Of a DNA stretch of 64,000 nt, positions 1-11,235 are shown piece after piece. The position numbers and the translations under genes are program-made. The DNA comes from Microplitis mediator. Lineage: Eukaryota; Arthropoda; Insecta; Hymenoptera; Braconidae. The notes beneath the pieces were generated by a model. The model searched no databases and was not told the origin of the DNA. It worked only from the letters and a program-made list of their open reading frames with translations. The DNA lies in NCBI RefSeq assembly GCF_029852145.1, contig NC_079979.1, forward strand, positions 9,526,642-9,590,641. The letters are read 5' to 3'. Position 1 is the first letter of the stretch. Every line of letters begins with the position of its first letter.

Positions 1-1690
1 TAAAATTAAATAAACAAATAAAAATTTTAATGACTTTTCCCTCAGATAATGAAAAACATTTTTTTTTGTTAAATTAGCTGTTTCTTGTAATTGAATATTT
101 CGCAAAAAAATTTCACTGCTCGCAGTTGGTTCAAATAGTATAAATTTTTTAATGAGCTCGCGCCGCGTTGGGATAGAATGGCGCCTACTAGCCCACTGTC
201 GACTCAGCTTCAACTCTAGTCATTCTTTAATAAATAAACGCATTATTCATTAAAAAACAATTTTATTTAACATTTGCTTTTATTTATTAACTATAACATA
301 AATAAAAAATAATAGAAAATTCTTTATTCTTAGTCAAAATTGACAGTTAACAAAACTAAATTGTTGAAATGAAACTACATTTTTTAGTTACATTCTATTT
401 TTTATCTGTTATTATTTTAAAACTTTTGTTCTTATAAATTCTGTTATCTTCGGAGAAAATCTTACAATTTAGGGAAACTTCATCTAAAACTGCGAAATGC
501 TGAAACTGACGAGCATTTTTTATTGTGACACATTGTTCAAAATGCAATTTATATTTTTCTTCAGAGAAAAAACCAAAATTTATGTTTTTAAAAGAATTTT
601 CTGCCCATTCACATAAAGATAAAGCAGTTATTATGTGATTATCATTACTGCGTTGAAGACTAGCACGATAAGCTTTTCTTTTTACGCTTCCTCCCAAGCC
701 ATCACATGCTGCTTTGCCATGAGATGTAGCAAAGAAGTTCCATCCCGCTTCAACATTGAAATCGTTTTTATGGCTAGCCAAGTTCCCGAAGTTATATTTA
801 TTTTTATATTGCGAAGCTGCTCCATCCGAAAAGTATAAAATTTTTTTTATATTATCAGCTCCAAGTTTACTTTTCGAAAATCCAATTAGCTTAGAATAAA
901 AAAGATGAACAGAACTTGCAAAATCGAGGCAGACTATAAATGCACCAGGTTCAACTGATTCTTTTTGTTCTGTAAAATAAGAGGCTTGAGACTTAGCAAG
1001 AAAATCATGCCGGAGTAATTCGGGCCACATCCCTGTCAAATTACTTACAATGATTTCTTTTTTATGTTTTCCTTCGACTATTTCACACTTGTCAATTAAA
1101 AATTTTGGTTTTTGATCCCAAGATGAACAATGACTCCCATGAAGATATATATAAATTACGTTTTGAATAATGTGTCACAATAAAAAACGCTCGTCAGATT
1201 CACCATTTCGCAGCTTTAGATGAAGTATCCATAAATTGTAAGATTTTCTTTGAAGATAACAAAATTTTCATAATCATAACAAACGAAAAATAGAATGCAA
1301 CTAAAAAATGTAAAATTTCATTTGAACAATTCAGTTTTGTTAACTGTCAATTTTGACTAAGAATTAAAAGTTTCCCATTGTTTTTTCTTTATGTGATTAT
1401 TAATTAATGAAAGCAAATGTTCAATAAAATTGTTTTTTAATGAATAATATTATTATTTATTAAAAAATGACTGGAGTTGAAGCTGAGCCGACAGGGCGCT
1501 AGTACGCACCGGTCCATCCCAGCGCGGTGCTCGCTCATAAAATTTATACTATTTAAACCAACTGTGAGCGGTGAAATTTTTTTGCGAAATATCCAACTAC
1601 AATCAATAGCGAATTTAACAAAAAAAAATGTTTTTCATTATTTGAGGGAGAGGTCATTAAAATTTACATTTGATTATTTAATTTTAATAA
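1..1690. mobile_element. Long-inverted-repeat DNA transposon
   Basis: The stretch 1 to about 562 is repeated in inverted orientation at about 1140-1690. Diagnostic matches are TTTTGTTAACTGTCAATTTT near 1335 against its complement near 340-360, and the GC-rich block near 145-210 against 1480-1545. The arms end in a similar AT-rich stretch, so the left terminus lies at or before base 1 and no target duplication can be tested. The unpaired centre (563-1139) carries most of a transposase-like reading frame. The left arm holds the 3' part of that frame, and the right arm holds a degraded inverted copy of it. Confidence 0.75.
395..1139 (-). pseudogene. Transposase-like protein fragment of the long-inverted-repeat element
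   Basis: An open frame runs on the minus strand from about 1139 to a stop at 395. The first methionine with a good frame is at 1039 (214 residues), but coding similarity continues upstream without a stop, so the real protein is longer and the 5' end is missing. Visible motifs are SDGAASQYKNK (about residue 71 of the 214) and ATSHGKAACDGLGG (about residue 104), followed by a basic VKRKAYRAS stretch. I remember this motif pair from multicopy, transposon-associated proteins of aphids, Hydra and other animals, but cannot name the superfamily. The aspartate in SDG and the H/D in the second motif would suit a nuclease core; that is inference. The 3' end lies in the inverted arm. Confidence 0.6.
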
Positions 1691-1984
1691 ACAATATGTT
1701 AATAATCAAATAAGTTCCAGATGTTTTACTGTTTTGAAAATATGAATATTAAACAATAAATCCTGAAAATTTCATTAAATTATGTTTAACGGTATTTTTT
1801 TGTAATTGATTTTTTAATTGAAAGTCCGTAAAATTTTAATTGTAAAAAAAAAATTGTTGTTAAAATGAAAATTTCAAAAAACTGTTTTGAAGTTTAATTG
1901 TTGATGGTGACTTCTGCCTGAAAAAATATATAAACCTGATTTCCATGATCAATTGGAAAATGGGGGGGGGGGTGTCTACTTGAC
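1691..1984. other. AT-rich spacer with G10 run
   Basis: No gene or recognisable repeat. It contains a run of ten G at about 1962-1971. Confidence 0.5.
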
Positions 1985-2082
1985 GTGATCTTGCTCAATA
2001 TCACAATACGGAAGCAGAGAGGATGAAGAATAAACTTTCTCGATTGATGGTTTATGAACAAATTGAGAAAAATAAACAGTTT

Positions 2083-2150
2083 GCTTATGGTAGGAATTGA
2101 ACCTAGACCGATTCGGCGTCACGCGGAACTTTACCAGCTATGCCATCCGA
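2083..2150 (-). other. tRNA-like module T1
   Basis: The minus strand reads like the 5' two thirds of a tRNA gene: A box TGGCATAGCTGG and B box GGTTCAATTCC at tRNA-like spacing. The acceptor ends do not pair convincingly and the anticodon arm is irregular, so this is a tRNA-derived repeat and not a tRNA gene. It is flanked by AAATTGAGAAAAA-type sequence, as in the other copies. Confidence 0.6.
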
Positions 2151-2532
2151 TTATTTCCTAAACGTTCGTTTATTTTACCCATATCCAGTAAGCATACTGT
2201 ACAATGTAGAGTCTACACTACCGCCACTTTAGTATAGTGCAGTTAGCTTTCCCAAGAGAATCTTTGCGTTAAGCCGTGAGCGCCGTTGCTGTTGGTTCCA
2301 ATGTCTAGGTTCACTTGCCGCAACACAACAAAATACTTGAGCCGAGATATTTCTTACTATTGAGTTAAGTACTTTTAATTCTTAGCTAGAATCACAGATC
2401 ATCTTGATTTAAAATTAATTATTCTTAAAGAAAGAATATATTACGCTTCGAACAATTAGTTATATTTCGGGGCAAAATATTTACTTTTCTCACTTCAAGA
2501 AAATATTTCTTAATCCACGAATCATATATTAT

Positions 2533-3634
2533 GGAATGGGTGCGCTTATTATATTAATTTTGATTGTGGTCTCAATATAATAAGTGTCCCACACATGTGC
2601 AAAACTTGAGGTGTTTTGCGAAACCTGTCTGACTGTTTCAGTACCTCAAGGTGAGGGTAAACCCCGACTGGACCACGCAGTGAATAAAAGTTTAGAAGAG
2701 AGAAATTTGTCGTTACTTATACTTGTAAGGGGAAATGTTTATGAATTGATTAATCTGTAGATTTATGTAAATTAATTTGTCTGGCGTTTATTAAAGACGA
2801 GGTCGTCTTACAAATTTTATATGGACGTGAACAATTTTTACAAATGGCCGATGCAATGATGTGACTCTAATTTATAAAACTACGACAGACTCGACTTGAA
2901 AAAAATTTATAACTAACTCTCCTATGACAAAATTTATAAATGACTCTACTGTACAATTTTATAAGTGACTCGACTGTAACAATTTTATAAATGACTACTG
3001 TGACAATTTTATAAGTGACTCTATTAACAATTTTATAAATAACAAATTTTAACAATTGATTTTAACAAGGCAAAACTCCACTCACCTCAACACTACTAGA
3101 CTCCAACGATTCTCCTTTGACCTCTGCCGATCCTCTCCTCTCCAACAAACTCCCAGCAATCCTTCAGTCCTTCAACCTCCACGAATACAATCCTCCTTCA
3201 CCAGGTCCCAAATCCACTTCCAATCAAATCTCCAATATTCCAAATAAATTTATAATAACTTCAACTGAAAAATAAGCTTCCACTCACCAGTGGGCTTATG
3301 AGCTCTTGGCAAATGGCGTATGTGTATAATTGACACTGGATCTTGTAATGTAATTTTATAGATGTATAGATAGCAGTGCGGGAATTGCGTCCGTCGCTGA
3401 TGAACACCAAGAACCAAGAGAATGTCGCTCGCAAAACGCCGAGCCTCGTACCCCTCACTCGCAGGCTGGCCAACGTCAACAAAAAACAAACTGTCCCAAA
3501 ACTCGACAGCAGTGACCCCGGCGATGAGTAGATTGTTAGGTTATAGGCCGTTGTTGTAGGAGGAGGTCGCTCTCGTTTTGGCGCGAGTCGAATTTAAATT
3601 TGAATTTAAAAGAAACAAATTTGACCCCGTTACA
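2533..3634 (-). mobile_element. LTR-like insertion (candidate solo LTR)
   Basis: Comparison with the uninterrupted copy at 21308-23375 shows that 1102 bp were inserted here. The insert is flanked by ATTAT on both sides (2528-2532 and 3635-3639), a 5-bp target duplication. On the minus strand it begins TGTAACGGGGTC, which suits an LTR start, but its other end (CCCATTCC) is not a classical CA end. No coding frame of note. A solo LTR is the best reading; another insertion type is possible. Confidence 0.45.
2863..3050. repeat. Minisatellite, unit about 26 bp
   Basis: Degenerate tandem units of the form GTGACTCGACTGTAACAATT plus TTATAA, about seven copies, lie inside the LTR-like insertion. The repeat period makes a spurious open frame on the minus strand. 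Confidence 0.7.
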
Positions 3635-3797
3635 ATTATGTCAGCAGAATAAAAAAAAAAAATCTCATGCCAAGATGACTAAATTTTAAAAAATTTTGTT
3701 CTTAAACTAAGAAAATTTTCGTTTTCTTTCAAAATTGCCAGAAATATTCTCGCGGCAAGAAAAAATTTCTTGCGCTTAAATATCCTTCTTATCTGTG

Positions 3798-4430
3798 TAT
3801 GATTGAATTCGACTTTGCATTAATTAACCCTCGAGGTTTTGAGAATGCCGTAAAAATGCCATAAATATTCAGCATTTGTGCACATGCTGTAAATTTACCG
3901 TTATAATTTAGTATTAACATGGTTATACTGGCCAGTATTTCAGCTATAGTTATGCAGTATATTTGCTGTATTTAGACAGTAAAGTTACCAGAATACTACA
4001 GTAAAATTACTATAAAAATGCCGAACTTTTACCGAAAAAATGGTAGATATAAACTGTAATAATACGATGATTTAATAATAATAAAATTATAATTTTTTTG
4101 TTAATAATACCGTAGAAATACTGCAATTTTTCCAGATTTATGCTGATATATCGAAAAATCGTGAAAAATTCGGTTTTATTTTTTGTTCGCTTCTGCATTT
4201 AAAATCAGTTATTATTGTATATATAATTCATATACTACTATAATTAATACTACTACTACGCTAACTATTTACATACTTTATATAGTTATATATATATAGG
4301 ATCGTAGAATACTTTGAGTGCGCGTATATATGTTTTTCTTATAGATTCTAAGTATTGGTTTATTGTATTTTATTTTAGAAACTTTCACTAAAGAACACAT
4401 AAGTAATCAATTTAAGAGTATGATTTATGG
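3798..4430. other. AT-rich non-coding stretch
   Basis: No supported gene. At 3845-4030 there are several short related motifs (GCCGTAAAAATGCC, TACAGTAAAATTAC, GCTGTAAATTTACC), suggesting a decayed repeat element whose ends I cannot place. Confidence 0.4.
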
Positions 4431-4724
4431 TGCATAAGGATTAAGATTTTTAAATTTGTGTTTATGAGTTAACCCTCAACATTCGTTGTTCTATTGCAGT
4501 GCAAGAAAAGATCTAAGTGTCCCAAAGAAATAAAAATGTGAGAAAAGCGATTGCTGGGTCTTGGCTCTTAACTAAATATATAATGTCTTTATTCTGTAAG
4601 TTGTAGTTGACTGAGAAGGTTGCATAAGTATTTTATGTATTTCACCTTTATGTTCAATTTAAATAAAATTAAGAATGAACAATATACACCCTCATAATTA
4701 ATAAAACTAATATACCCTACATAT

Positions 4725-4743
4725 GTTGGGGGCTCAGCCGGGA
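4725..4743 (+). promoter_or_regulatory. Putative primer-binding site
   Basis: GGGGGCTCAGCCGGGAT directly follows the LTR-like end CCCTACATA. This arrangement is usual for gypsy-class elements. The matching tRNA was not identified. Confidence 0.45.
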
Positions 4744-4945
4744 TATAGTGTGCCATTTTATTGTGATCCGTGTGTATTGAGTAAAAGTTGTGAACAATAA
4801 GTTGAAGCGCCAGTTGTGTCAGTAGTGCTTGTGACCAGTGTATAGTATTAAGACCAGTTAAAGGCATTTTGAGCAATTAACTCATAAGTTGTGTATTGAA
4901 GTTGCTAAGATAATCTGCTGCAAAATAACTAAGTGGTAATACGAC

Positions 4946-5092
4946 ATGGCTGATCAAGTTGACATTAACGGCTGTAATGTTGAAGAATTACAAAAAAGAT
5001 TCGGAGAGCTGGGTCTTCCTATAGGCGGCAACAAGCTGGTGTTAATAGAGCGCTTTCATGCAGCGCTCAATCCACCGAATGGTAACAAGTGA
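4946..5092 (+). pseudogene. Retroelement gag, N-terminal fragment (SAP-like motif)
   Basis: The ATG at 4946 opens a 48-residue frame ending at TGA 5090-5092. Residues of the type LQKRFGELGLPIGGNKLVLIE resemble a SAP-type helix-turn-helix, seen at the N terminus of some insect gypsy Gag proteins. The coding sequence goes on in another frame after the stop (acidic, V-N-P and E-E-H-L-E-D), so a one-base shift near 5075-5090 broke the frame. The remainder of gag resumes beyond the MITE at 5986. Confidence 0.55.
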
Positions 5093-5150
5093 ATCCACGG
5101 CAAGTGAATCCCGTAGGTGATGAAGAACACCTTGAAGATGGTTCACTGCG

Positions 5151-5985
5151 TTTTGGTCCCAAAACATTTCATCCCCGACAACTCATCCCCGACAATTCAT
5201 CCCCGACAATTCATTCCCGCGACGATTCATGACAATGACAACTTACACTTAGACAAATAATACCCGATAATTAATCTGTTGGACAATTGATACTTCAATA
5301 AAAATATTAAATACAATAAACCAACTATAAATATTTTTAATTATGAACATTTTATCAATATAATTTTAATACACACTTTCTCATAACCACATCATTTAGC
5401 ACCATAGTACATAATCGATCGTTAAGAATTATTTACTTTATATTAATAATAAAATATTATCACTTAATTACTTATTAACATTAATTTTTAGCGATCAATA
5501 TAGTTAACTAATTAGTATCACAATTGCTTAAGGCACTTATACAAGACAACTGAATATATAAGACAACATGATATCCAGAAGCCGCGATACTTGACTACAT
5601 TTAAATGTTCTTTTAGATAATATCGTTATTATTATTGTAATTATTCTTATTATTATTATTATTATTGTTCCTGTTCAAATTAAATCATTGGGTTACTTAA
5701 CTCAAAGTTACATAATATTCGGTTGATGGAAAAAAGTATAGATAATTTTTTTCATGGATTTGATGTGCTTGATAATAGTACAAATATTGATTAAAATAAA
5801 AAATGATTAGAAATAATTATCAATATAAGGTAGATTGTCATGGTTAAGATGTCATAAGATGAACAGTCGTCGGGATGATTTATCTCACAGATATATTGTC
5901 GGGGATTAATTGTCCGAGGATGATTAGTCACGCGGATAATTTGTCGGGGATGAGTTGTCGGGGATGAAATGTTTTGGGACCAAAA
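5151..5985. mobile_element. MITE with TTTTGGTCCCAAAAC termini
   Basis: The element starts TTTTGGTCCCAAAAC and ends GTTTTGGGACCAAAA, an inverted repeat that continues inward for about 45 bases through repeated CATCCCCGACAA units. It interrupts gag between CACTGCG and CGCGTGAC. The subterminal units (CATCCCCGACAATT and similar) are tandem on both sides and face each other. There is no coding frame. The 635 bp between the subterminal units are AT-rich. Confidence 0.75.
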
Positions 5986-6686
5986 CGCGTGACACCCTTG
6001 AAGATGACGCTAAAGATCACGACGGAATTATCGATGACGATGAAGAAAGCGACAACAGTCACTCGGAATTTTCTCGGCGACGCAGAAGAGCTATTGGTCG
6101 TAAAAATAATTATAGCCAACCATTGCTCACAATCAAGGATGTTAAAGAGTCAATGGAAAAGTTTAGTGGTGATGACCATGTGAATGTTAAGATATGGTTA
6201 AATGATTTTGAAGAAATGGCAGAGACGTGAGAGTGGGTGGATATCCAGAAAGTAACATCCGCTAAACGATTACTTCACGGCTTTACAAAATTATTCTTTC
6301 GGTACGAAAAATGTGCAATGACATGGATAAAACTAAAGAAAGCATTAAAAAAAAAATTCGAAGAAACAGTTGATGAGTATCAAGTTCACCGAGAATTGGC
6401 ACAAAAAAAAAAGAAGTATGACGAATCGCTTCAATCATACATTTATAAGATGTTGGATATTGCAAGTCAAGCAGATGTAGACACTCATTCAGTAATCCAG
6501 TATATAATTGACGGAATTCCTGATGACTCGACTAATAAAGCAATACTGTATGGTAATGAAAATATATGTCAGCTGAAAGAAAAAATGTTGCAGTATGAAG
6601 CCATGAAAAAAAGTGAGGTGAAAGGAAAATTTAAAAATAACGGACACAAAGATGATAAAAAGAAAAAAAGGCCATTCGGCAGCTGA
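5986..6686 (+). pseudogene. Retroelement gag, central domain, one stop
   Basis: This is one reading frame interrupted only by TGA at 6228-6230. An acidic and basic linker (DDDEESDNSH, RRRRRAIG) is followed by a region with the layout of the retrotransposon Gag domain: WLNDFEEMAE, then RLLHGF, then W-KLKKALKKKFEE, then Y-SLQSYIYKMLDIA and IIDGIPD. The frame ends in a lysine-rich tail with KKKKRPFGS at the point where a zinc knuckle would be expected; none is present. Gag would coat element RNA in the cytoplasm. The copy is dead: frameshift, MITE insertion, stop and missing pol. Confidence 0.65.
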
Positions 6687-6690
6687 AATG

Positions 6691-6944
6691 GAAGGTCGAT
6701 TTTCTAATTAATCTATATAAAAAGTTTCATACATACATATCTTGCGATTCATGTTAGTGTATAGTCATAATATGAAATTCGGCGCGTTTTCTAAGAGTGA
6801 GAGTAAAAAAAGACAACGACTATTTTCGACAGAGAACTTCAGATAGTTGATTTGACAAAACATTATATAGGTAAAGTACCAAACTAACCTCCACGTAAAC
6901 GAAGTATAGAAAATTTAATTAGTATGAGATCATAATTGTAATCG
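6691..6944. other. Non-coding spacer
   Basis: No gene or clear repeat seen. Confidence 0.4.
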
Positions 6945-7931
6945 CTATTACAATGGCAAGACCAGTTATAATTACAGGACGTACAGGTACGTTTGAAACA
7001 TCATTAGTGATAAAAGAAATACTTTCAAAATATAAAATAGCTGTGAAATTTACAGGTTATTTTCTTCACAATAGAATACAACTGACGAAATTGGATTATA
7101 ATGAGAAATGCTTAAGTTATGTGGAATGAAAACCATATTTCCAACATTTTTTGATTTCATTGAAAATTTCAAGGTTATCAAATTATTGGAAGAAATAGTC
7201 AAAACATAAAGCTAAGGGTCATAAATTAAAGATTTTTAAACAAGCTTCCAGAAACTTTTTACGAAATTGTTAATGAATATTAGTTTTGAAGTTCTATAAA
7301 CTTTAAGAGTGATGAAAAACTGATTTTTACGAAAAATCATGAAAATTTCGAGCAGCCATAACTTCAAAACTATTCGACCGATTCAGCCGATCTTGGAACT
7401 TGATCAAGGTAATCGTATACAGAATATGTGCAGAAAATTTCATTTAGATCCGATAAGAACTGTGAGTGCTATCGTAATGGCAAGACCAGTGATAATAATA
7501 TGCCATAGAGTTACATTTGATGCATCATAAATAATATAAGAAATACTTTAAAAGTATTAAATAGCTGTGAAATTTACAGGTTATTTTGTTCACAATTTAA
7601 TACAACTGACGAAACTGGATTATAATGGGAATTACATAAGTTATGTGGAATAAAAACCATATTTTCAACATTTTTTGATTCCATTAAAATTTTCAAGACG
7701 ATCTAATTATTGGAAGAATTGGTCAAAACATAAATTTCAAGGTCATAAATTAAAGCTTATTAGTCCAGCTTTCAGATACTTTTTACGGAAATGGTCTATG
7801 AGTATTAGTTTTAAAATTATATAAGCTTGAAAGTGGATAAGAACTGATTTATTAGAAAAATCGTGGAAAGTTAAAACAGCCGTAACTTCTAAACTAATTG
7901 ACCGATTTAGCCCATCTTCGAACTTAACCAT
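6945..7931. repeat. Tandem 524-bp repeat, two units
   Basis: ATGGCAAGACCAGT at 6953 recurs at 7477. The following sequence aligns throughout (AGCTGTGAAATTTACAGG, TGGAATGAAAACCATATTT against TGGAATAAAAACCATATTT, and so on). Unit two is cut at 7931 by a solo LTR and resumes at 9074-9150. This is satellite-like organisation, but only two units are in the window. Confidence 0.75.
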
Positions 7932-9073
7932 TGTAACCGTGCAGCAAACGTAAGAGGTGAGAGTGTTGCTCTCTCGCTTCAATTATTTTCTCTCCCTCTC
8001 TCTCTTCTTGCTCTGAGAGTCAAGTGCATCAGTCTAGTCTCTGCGTTAGAATTTGGGGGATAATTTCGCGCAGCATGGGACCGCAAATAAGTCCCTGCGC
8101 ATAATTAGGTGGGGTCAACGCAGGTTGGTGGCCCAGAGAACTGACCCGAGACAGACACTTGAGTTCGGTTAGCGAAAACGCACCGACGCACAATTCTTTC
8201 TGCTCAAGTAATTAATTATTAGAACTTGTCTTTTGATATATGAAACTAAATTTATTTGGCTTATTAGAAGTGATACGAAAACCTTCCACTTGAGTCTTTC
8301 ATAAATTATTTGAATTAAAAGTTAACTTGTTAATTGAGATACGTGGTGTTGCTTTAATACATCAAATTTAATATTACACCTAAAGTTCGTTTATCTGGTC
8401 AAGTAAATAAAACCAAAGTGTATAAAGTAAGTGGTGTGGTTTTTCTTCGTGTGCGACAACCTGCCGACGCGGATCCCAGGAGCCCGAGGAAATCTATTGG
8501 ACACCAACATCACCGGGACCAAGCCGAGAAGAATCGTCGACCAGTATCGTCAGCAAGCAGACCAAGATTCTCATAAGTTTAAACAAATTTTATATAGATC
8601 TACGGATCATAATTCCTTTTCTCTCTCTTCAACGTAGCGCGGAATTTTATTATTAGTAAATTCAATCCCACCACGTCCGATAAGCCTTCGCGCATCGAAA
8701 CCATTAATTAATTTACTGATGGACGCACATATTTATTGAATAAATGAAATTATATAATAAAAGGGGAAACTTTCTTTGTACATTTGGGATCTTGGTTAAA
8801 TAAAATTATAAAATATTATTGAGTCTCTACCAATTAAATTTCTTTTATCACCAGCGGCATATAGAATGAGAATTTTCTTTCAGCCGCGTGTCCGGTCAGG
8901 ACGAGCAGACCTACTCTTGAGAGACATCAAGTTCCCCGATTTCAGAACCAGTAAACCGTCGATCTAAATTTACAATTAAAATAATTACTAACTAAATTGA
9001 ATCAATTCGGCGAATATTTATTAACTGTGGTTCGTGGCTACTGGACACGAAGTAGCCAGGGCCCACCGTTATA
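7932..9073 (+). mobile_element. Solo LTR
   Basis: A 1142-bp insertion within the second tandem unit. It starts TGTAACCGTGC and ends CCCACCGTTATA, an imperfect inverted pair (TGTAAC/GTTATA). CCAT flanks it on both sides (7928-7931 and 9074-9077), a 4-bp duplication typical of Ty3/gypsy insertion. No coding frame spans it. The interior has CT-rich runs (near 7980-8010) and GC-rich stretches that differ from the flanking DNA. Confidence 0.75.
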
Positions 9074-9150
9074 CCATGGTAATCGCCCATAGAATAAGTG
9101 TAAAAAATTTCATTAGGATCCGATAAGGATTCTAGGCGCAATCGTGTTTT
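9074..9150. repeat. Remainder of second 524-bp unit
   Basis: GGTAATCGCCCATAG through GGATCCGATAAGG matches 7413-7460 of unit one. Confidence 0.65.
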
Positions 9151-9174
9151 CAAAACTTGGTTCTATTACATATA

Positions 9175-9990
9175 CACTTATCCAAACAATTAAAGGAACA
9201 AAAAAATTTTCGTGAAAAATGATCATATCAAAAAAACAAAAAAAATAAATTGAAGCTTGAAATCTCTAGTTTAAAGAGCTTCCAGCAAAATATTTTTTCA
9301 AGCCACGGTGTTTGCGGAATCATAAGAAAAAGGTCGAGACAAAATTTTTCTAAATTTTTTAGTTTTGTTTTTAAGGTCTACGGGGCCGGGAAAAATTTTT
9401 TCGAAAAAACAAATTCATGGCTCGCTTAGGAAATTTATTCAGCTACAACTTGCTTTTTTTCGTTTCTCTGTACGTCAGTTTGCTGCTGAGATATCAGCCT
9501 TCAAATGAAAAAGGATCCTTTTGTCTTTGATTATTGATATCTCAGCAAATAATGGCCGCAGAGTAATTTGAAGGGCAGTTTAAGAAATTTGAATAAATTC
9601 CCTACAAGCTGCATTTTTTATTTTAAAAAAAAAAAATTTTTTTTATCCTTAATATCCATTTTAAAAACCCTTAAAAAGTAGCCATTTTCTTGTTTTTTAG
9701 TCGACTCATCGCTACTCTGCAAATATTGATAAAAAAAATAATGTTGCCAGGTAATTTTACAGCTTGATGTACCCCCAAAAACCCTGGAAATTTTCAGATT
9801 GATCCATTAAACTGTTTGTCCGGTCCGATTGCTCAAAGTTTTACAAAACAATGAAAGAAACAAGTTTTGTTCCTTAGTTTGTGTAATCATTACCAAGATG
9901 GAAAAATAAATTTTTTTCGGATTTTCTTTTATTTTTGCGTTAGTTATTCAGTAAATGTAAGGTAAAGAGAAAAAAAAAAAATGCCGAAAA
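9175..9990 (+). mobile_element. Mariner-like MITE, copy 1 (truncated)
   Basis: The left end TA|CACTTATCC followed by AATTAAAGGAACAAAAA matches the complete copy at 39596-40613. Internal matches include GAGATATCAGCCTTCAAA, AAAAATAATGTTGCCAG and CAAGTTTTGTTCCTT. The right end is lost at a foldback fragment. The interior has no transposase frame. Confidence 0.7.
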
Positions 9991-10026
9991 ACGAAAAAAA
10001 AAAAAACAACTGAATAAAACGTAAAA

Positions 10027-10165
10027 AAAAAAACCGGGCGTCGGTTGGCCCTGAGAGCCAGCCCCAAAACTTCCCGCTGTTTTCGAGCTCAAGGAGCTTG
10101 AAAACATCACTGTGAATATATTTTCCAGCTCGAAAATGCTATTACATGCAATCATTTTTTTATGA
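10027..10165. mobile_element. Fragment of AACTTCCCGCT foldback family
   Basis: GCCAGCCCCAAAACTTCCCG and the following GAGCTC-rich block match 32230-32300, with about 140 bp retained. Other copies are at 32206-33789, 60066-60856 and 61730-62010. Confidence 0.65.
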
Positions 10166-10654
10166 GCTTTTCAAGATCTAACAACCCGAGTCGAAATATT
10201 CAACGTAAATTCAACGTTTTCAACGTAAATTCAACGTATTCAACGTTTTCAACGTAAATTCAACGTTTTGAACTTAAATTGAACATTTTGGACAGTGACC
10301 GGCCTATGAGAAAGAAAAGAGATCGGGAAATGAAAGCACCAAGCTTTATCGCAAGGTTTTCCAGACTAATTATCAAAAAGATAAGTATCCCGGGAAAAAA
10401 TGATCAGACCTGATCAGACATGAACAGGCATGAGTCTTCAGGCCTGATCAGACATAAAAAATGACCATGCCTGACCAGGCCTGATCAGGCATGTTCAGGT
10501 CTGATCAGGTATGTTCATGTCCGTTCATGCCCATCCGGGTAAAAAAATTATATATAAAAAATGGTCCTATATAATTATATATAATTATGTATAACTATAT
10601 TCAATTATACATGGATATAATTATTGCTATAAAAATAAAAATAAAATAAAAAAT

Positions 10655-10735
10655 TCGGGCGTGTGCAGGATTTGAGCCGTGGACCTTGCGCTCGAAAGTG
10701 TAACTCGCTACCCACTGACCTAAGAGATTTAGTTG
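10655..10735 (-). other. tRNA-like module T7
   Basis: On the minus strand an A-box-like TAGGTCAGTGGG and a B-box-like GGCTCAAATCC are spaced as in a tRNA, with an intervening TCGAGCGCAAGGTCCACG. It has a different tRNA ancestor from modules T1-T6. Acceptor pairing is poor. Confidence 0.5.
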
Positions 10736-10814
10736 AAAAGTAAGTTTCGTATGAACTTCAAGTAATAAAAATCTTATACGTGATAGATTCTTGGTCAACA
10801 AAGTTTTAGATCTA

Positions 10815-11235
10815 TGAGCAGACATGAACAGCCATGAACAGACATGAACATATATGACCAGGCATGAACAGGCATGGTCAGGTATGATCAGGCCTGAGCG
10901 TATTTAACGCTTCAGACATGAACAGGCATGAACAGACATGACCAGGCATGGACAGGTATGATCAGGCATGAGCGTATTTAACGCTTCAGACATGACCAGG
11001 CATGAACAGGCATGGACAGGTATGAACAGGCATGATCAGACCTGACTGTATTTAACGCTTCAGACATGAACAGTCATGATCAGGCCTGAGTGTATTCAAC
11101 GCTTCAGACATGAACAGACATGAACAGGCATGGACAGGCCTGATCATGTCTAATTCCAGGCCTAATCATACATGAACAGGCATGATCAGGTCTAATTTCA
11201 GGCCTGATCATACATGAACAGGCATGGTCAGGTCT
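10815..11235. repeat. CATGAACAGG / TGATCAGG array
   Basis: Many short units (CATGAACAGG, CATGACCAGG, CATGATCAGG) are organised into higher-order blocks of about 45-75 bp, each starting GTATTTAACGCTTCAGACATG, at about 10908, 10973, 11048 and 11091. Shorter runs of the same units lie at 10407-10540. Confidence 0.75.

Larger units (their letters stand above)
1985..3797 (-). mobile_element. CACAGAAAA-family TIR element, copy 1, with nested insertion
   Basis: This is an inverted, diverged copy of the element at 21308-23375. The right end (3640-3797) matches the first 150 bases of that element and ends CTGTG followed by TA. The left part (1993-2528) matches its tRNA-like region and the adjoining block with many CTTG motifs. 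The far end is missing, so the copy is truncated near 1985. A 1.1-kb LTR-like sequence (2533-3634) interrupts it. Confidence 0.65.
4430..6690 (+). mobile_element. 5' remnant of a Ty3/gypsy-like retroelement
   Basis: An LTR-like AT-rich stretch is followed at 4725-4743 by TGTTGGGGGCTCAGCCGGGA, which resembles the primer-binding region just inside gypsy 5' LTRs. A leader of about 200 bp and a broken gag follow. Nothing of protease, reverse transcriptase or integrase remains: similarity stops near 6690. The LTR start is not defined (somewhere between about 4430 and 4560). A MITE at 5151-5985 splits the gag. Confidence 0.6.

Noticed and set aside
2867..3055. 62-codon frame on the minus strand
   Set aside because: Translation of a 26-bp minisatellite.
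8431..8637. 68-codon frame
   Set aside because: Lies wholly within the solo LTR, with no recognisable motif.
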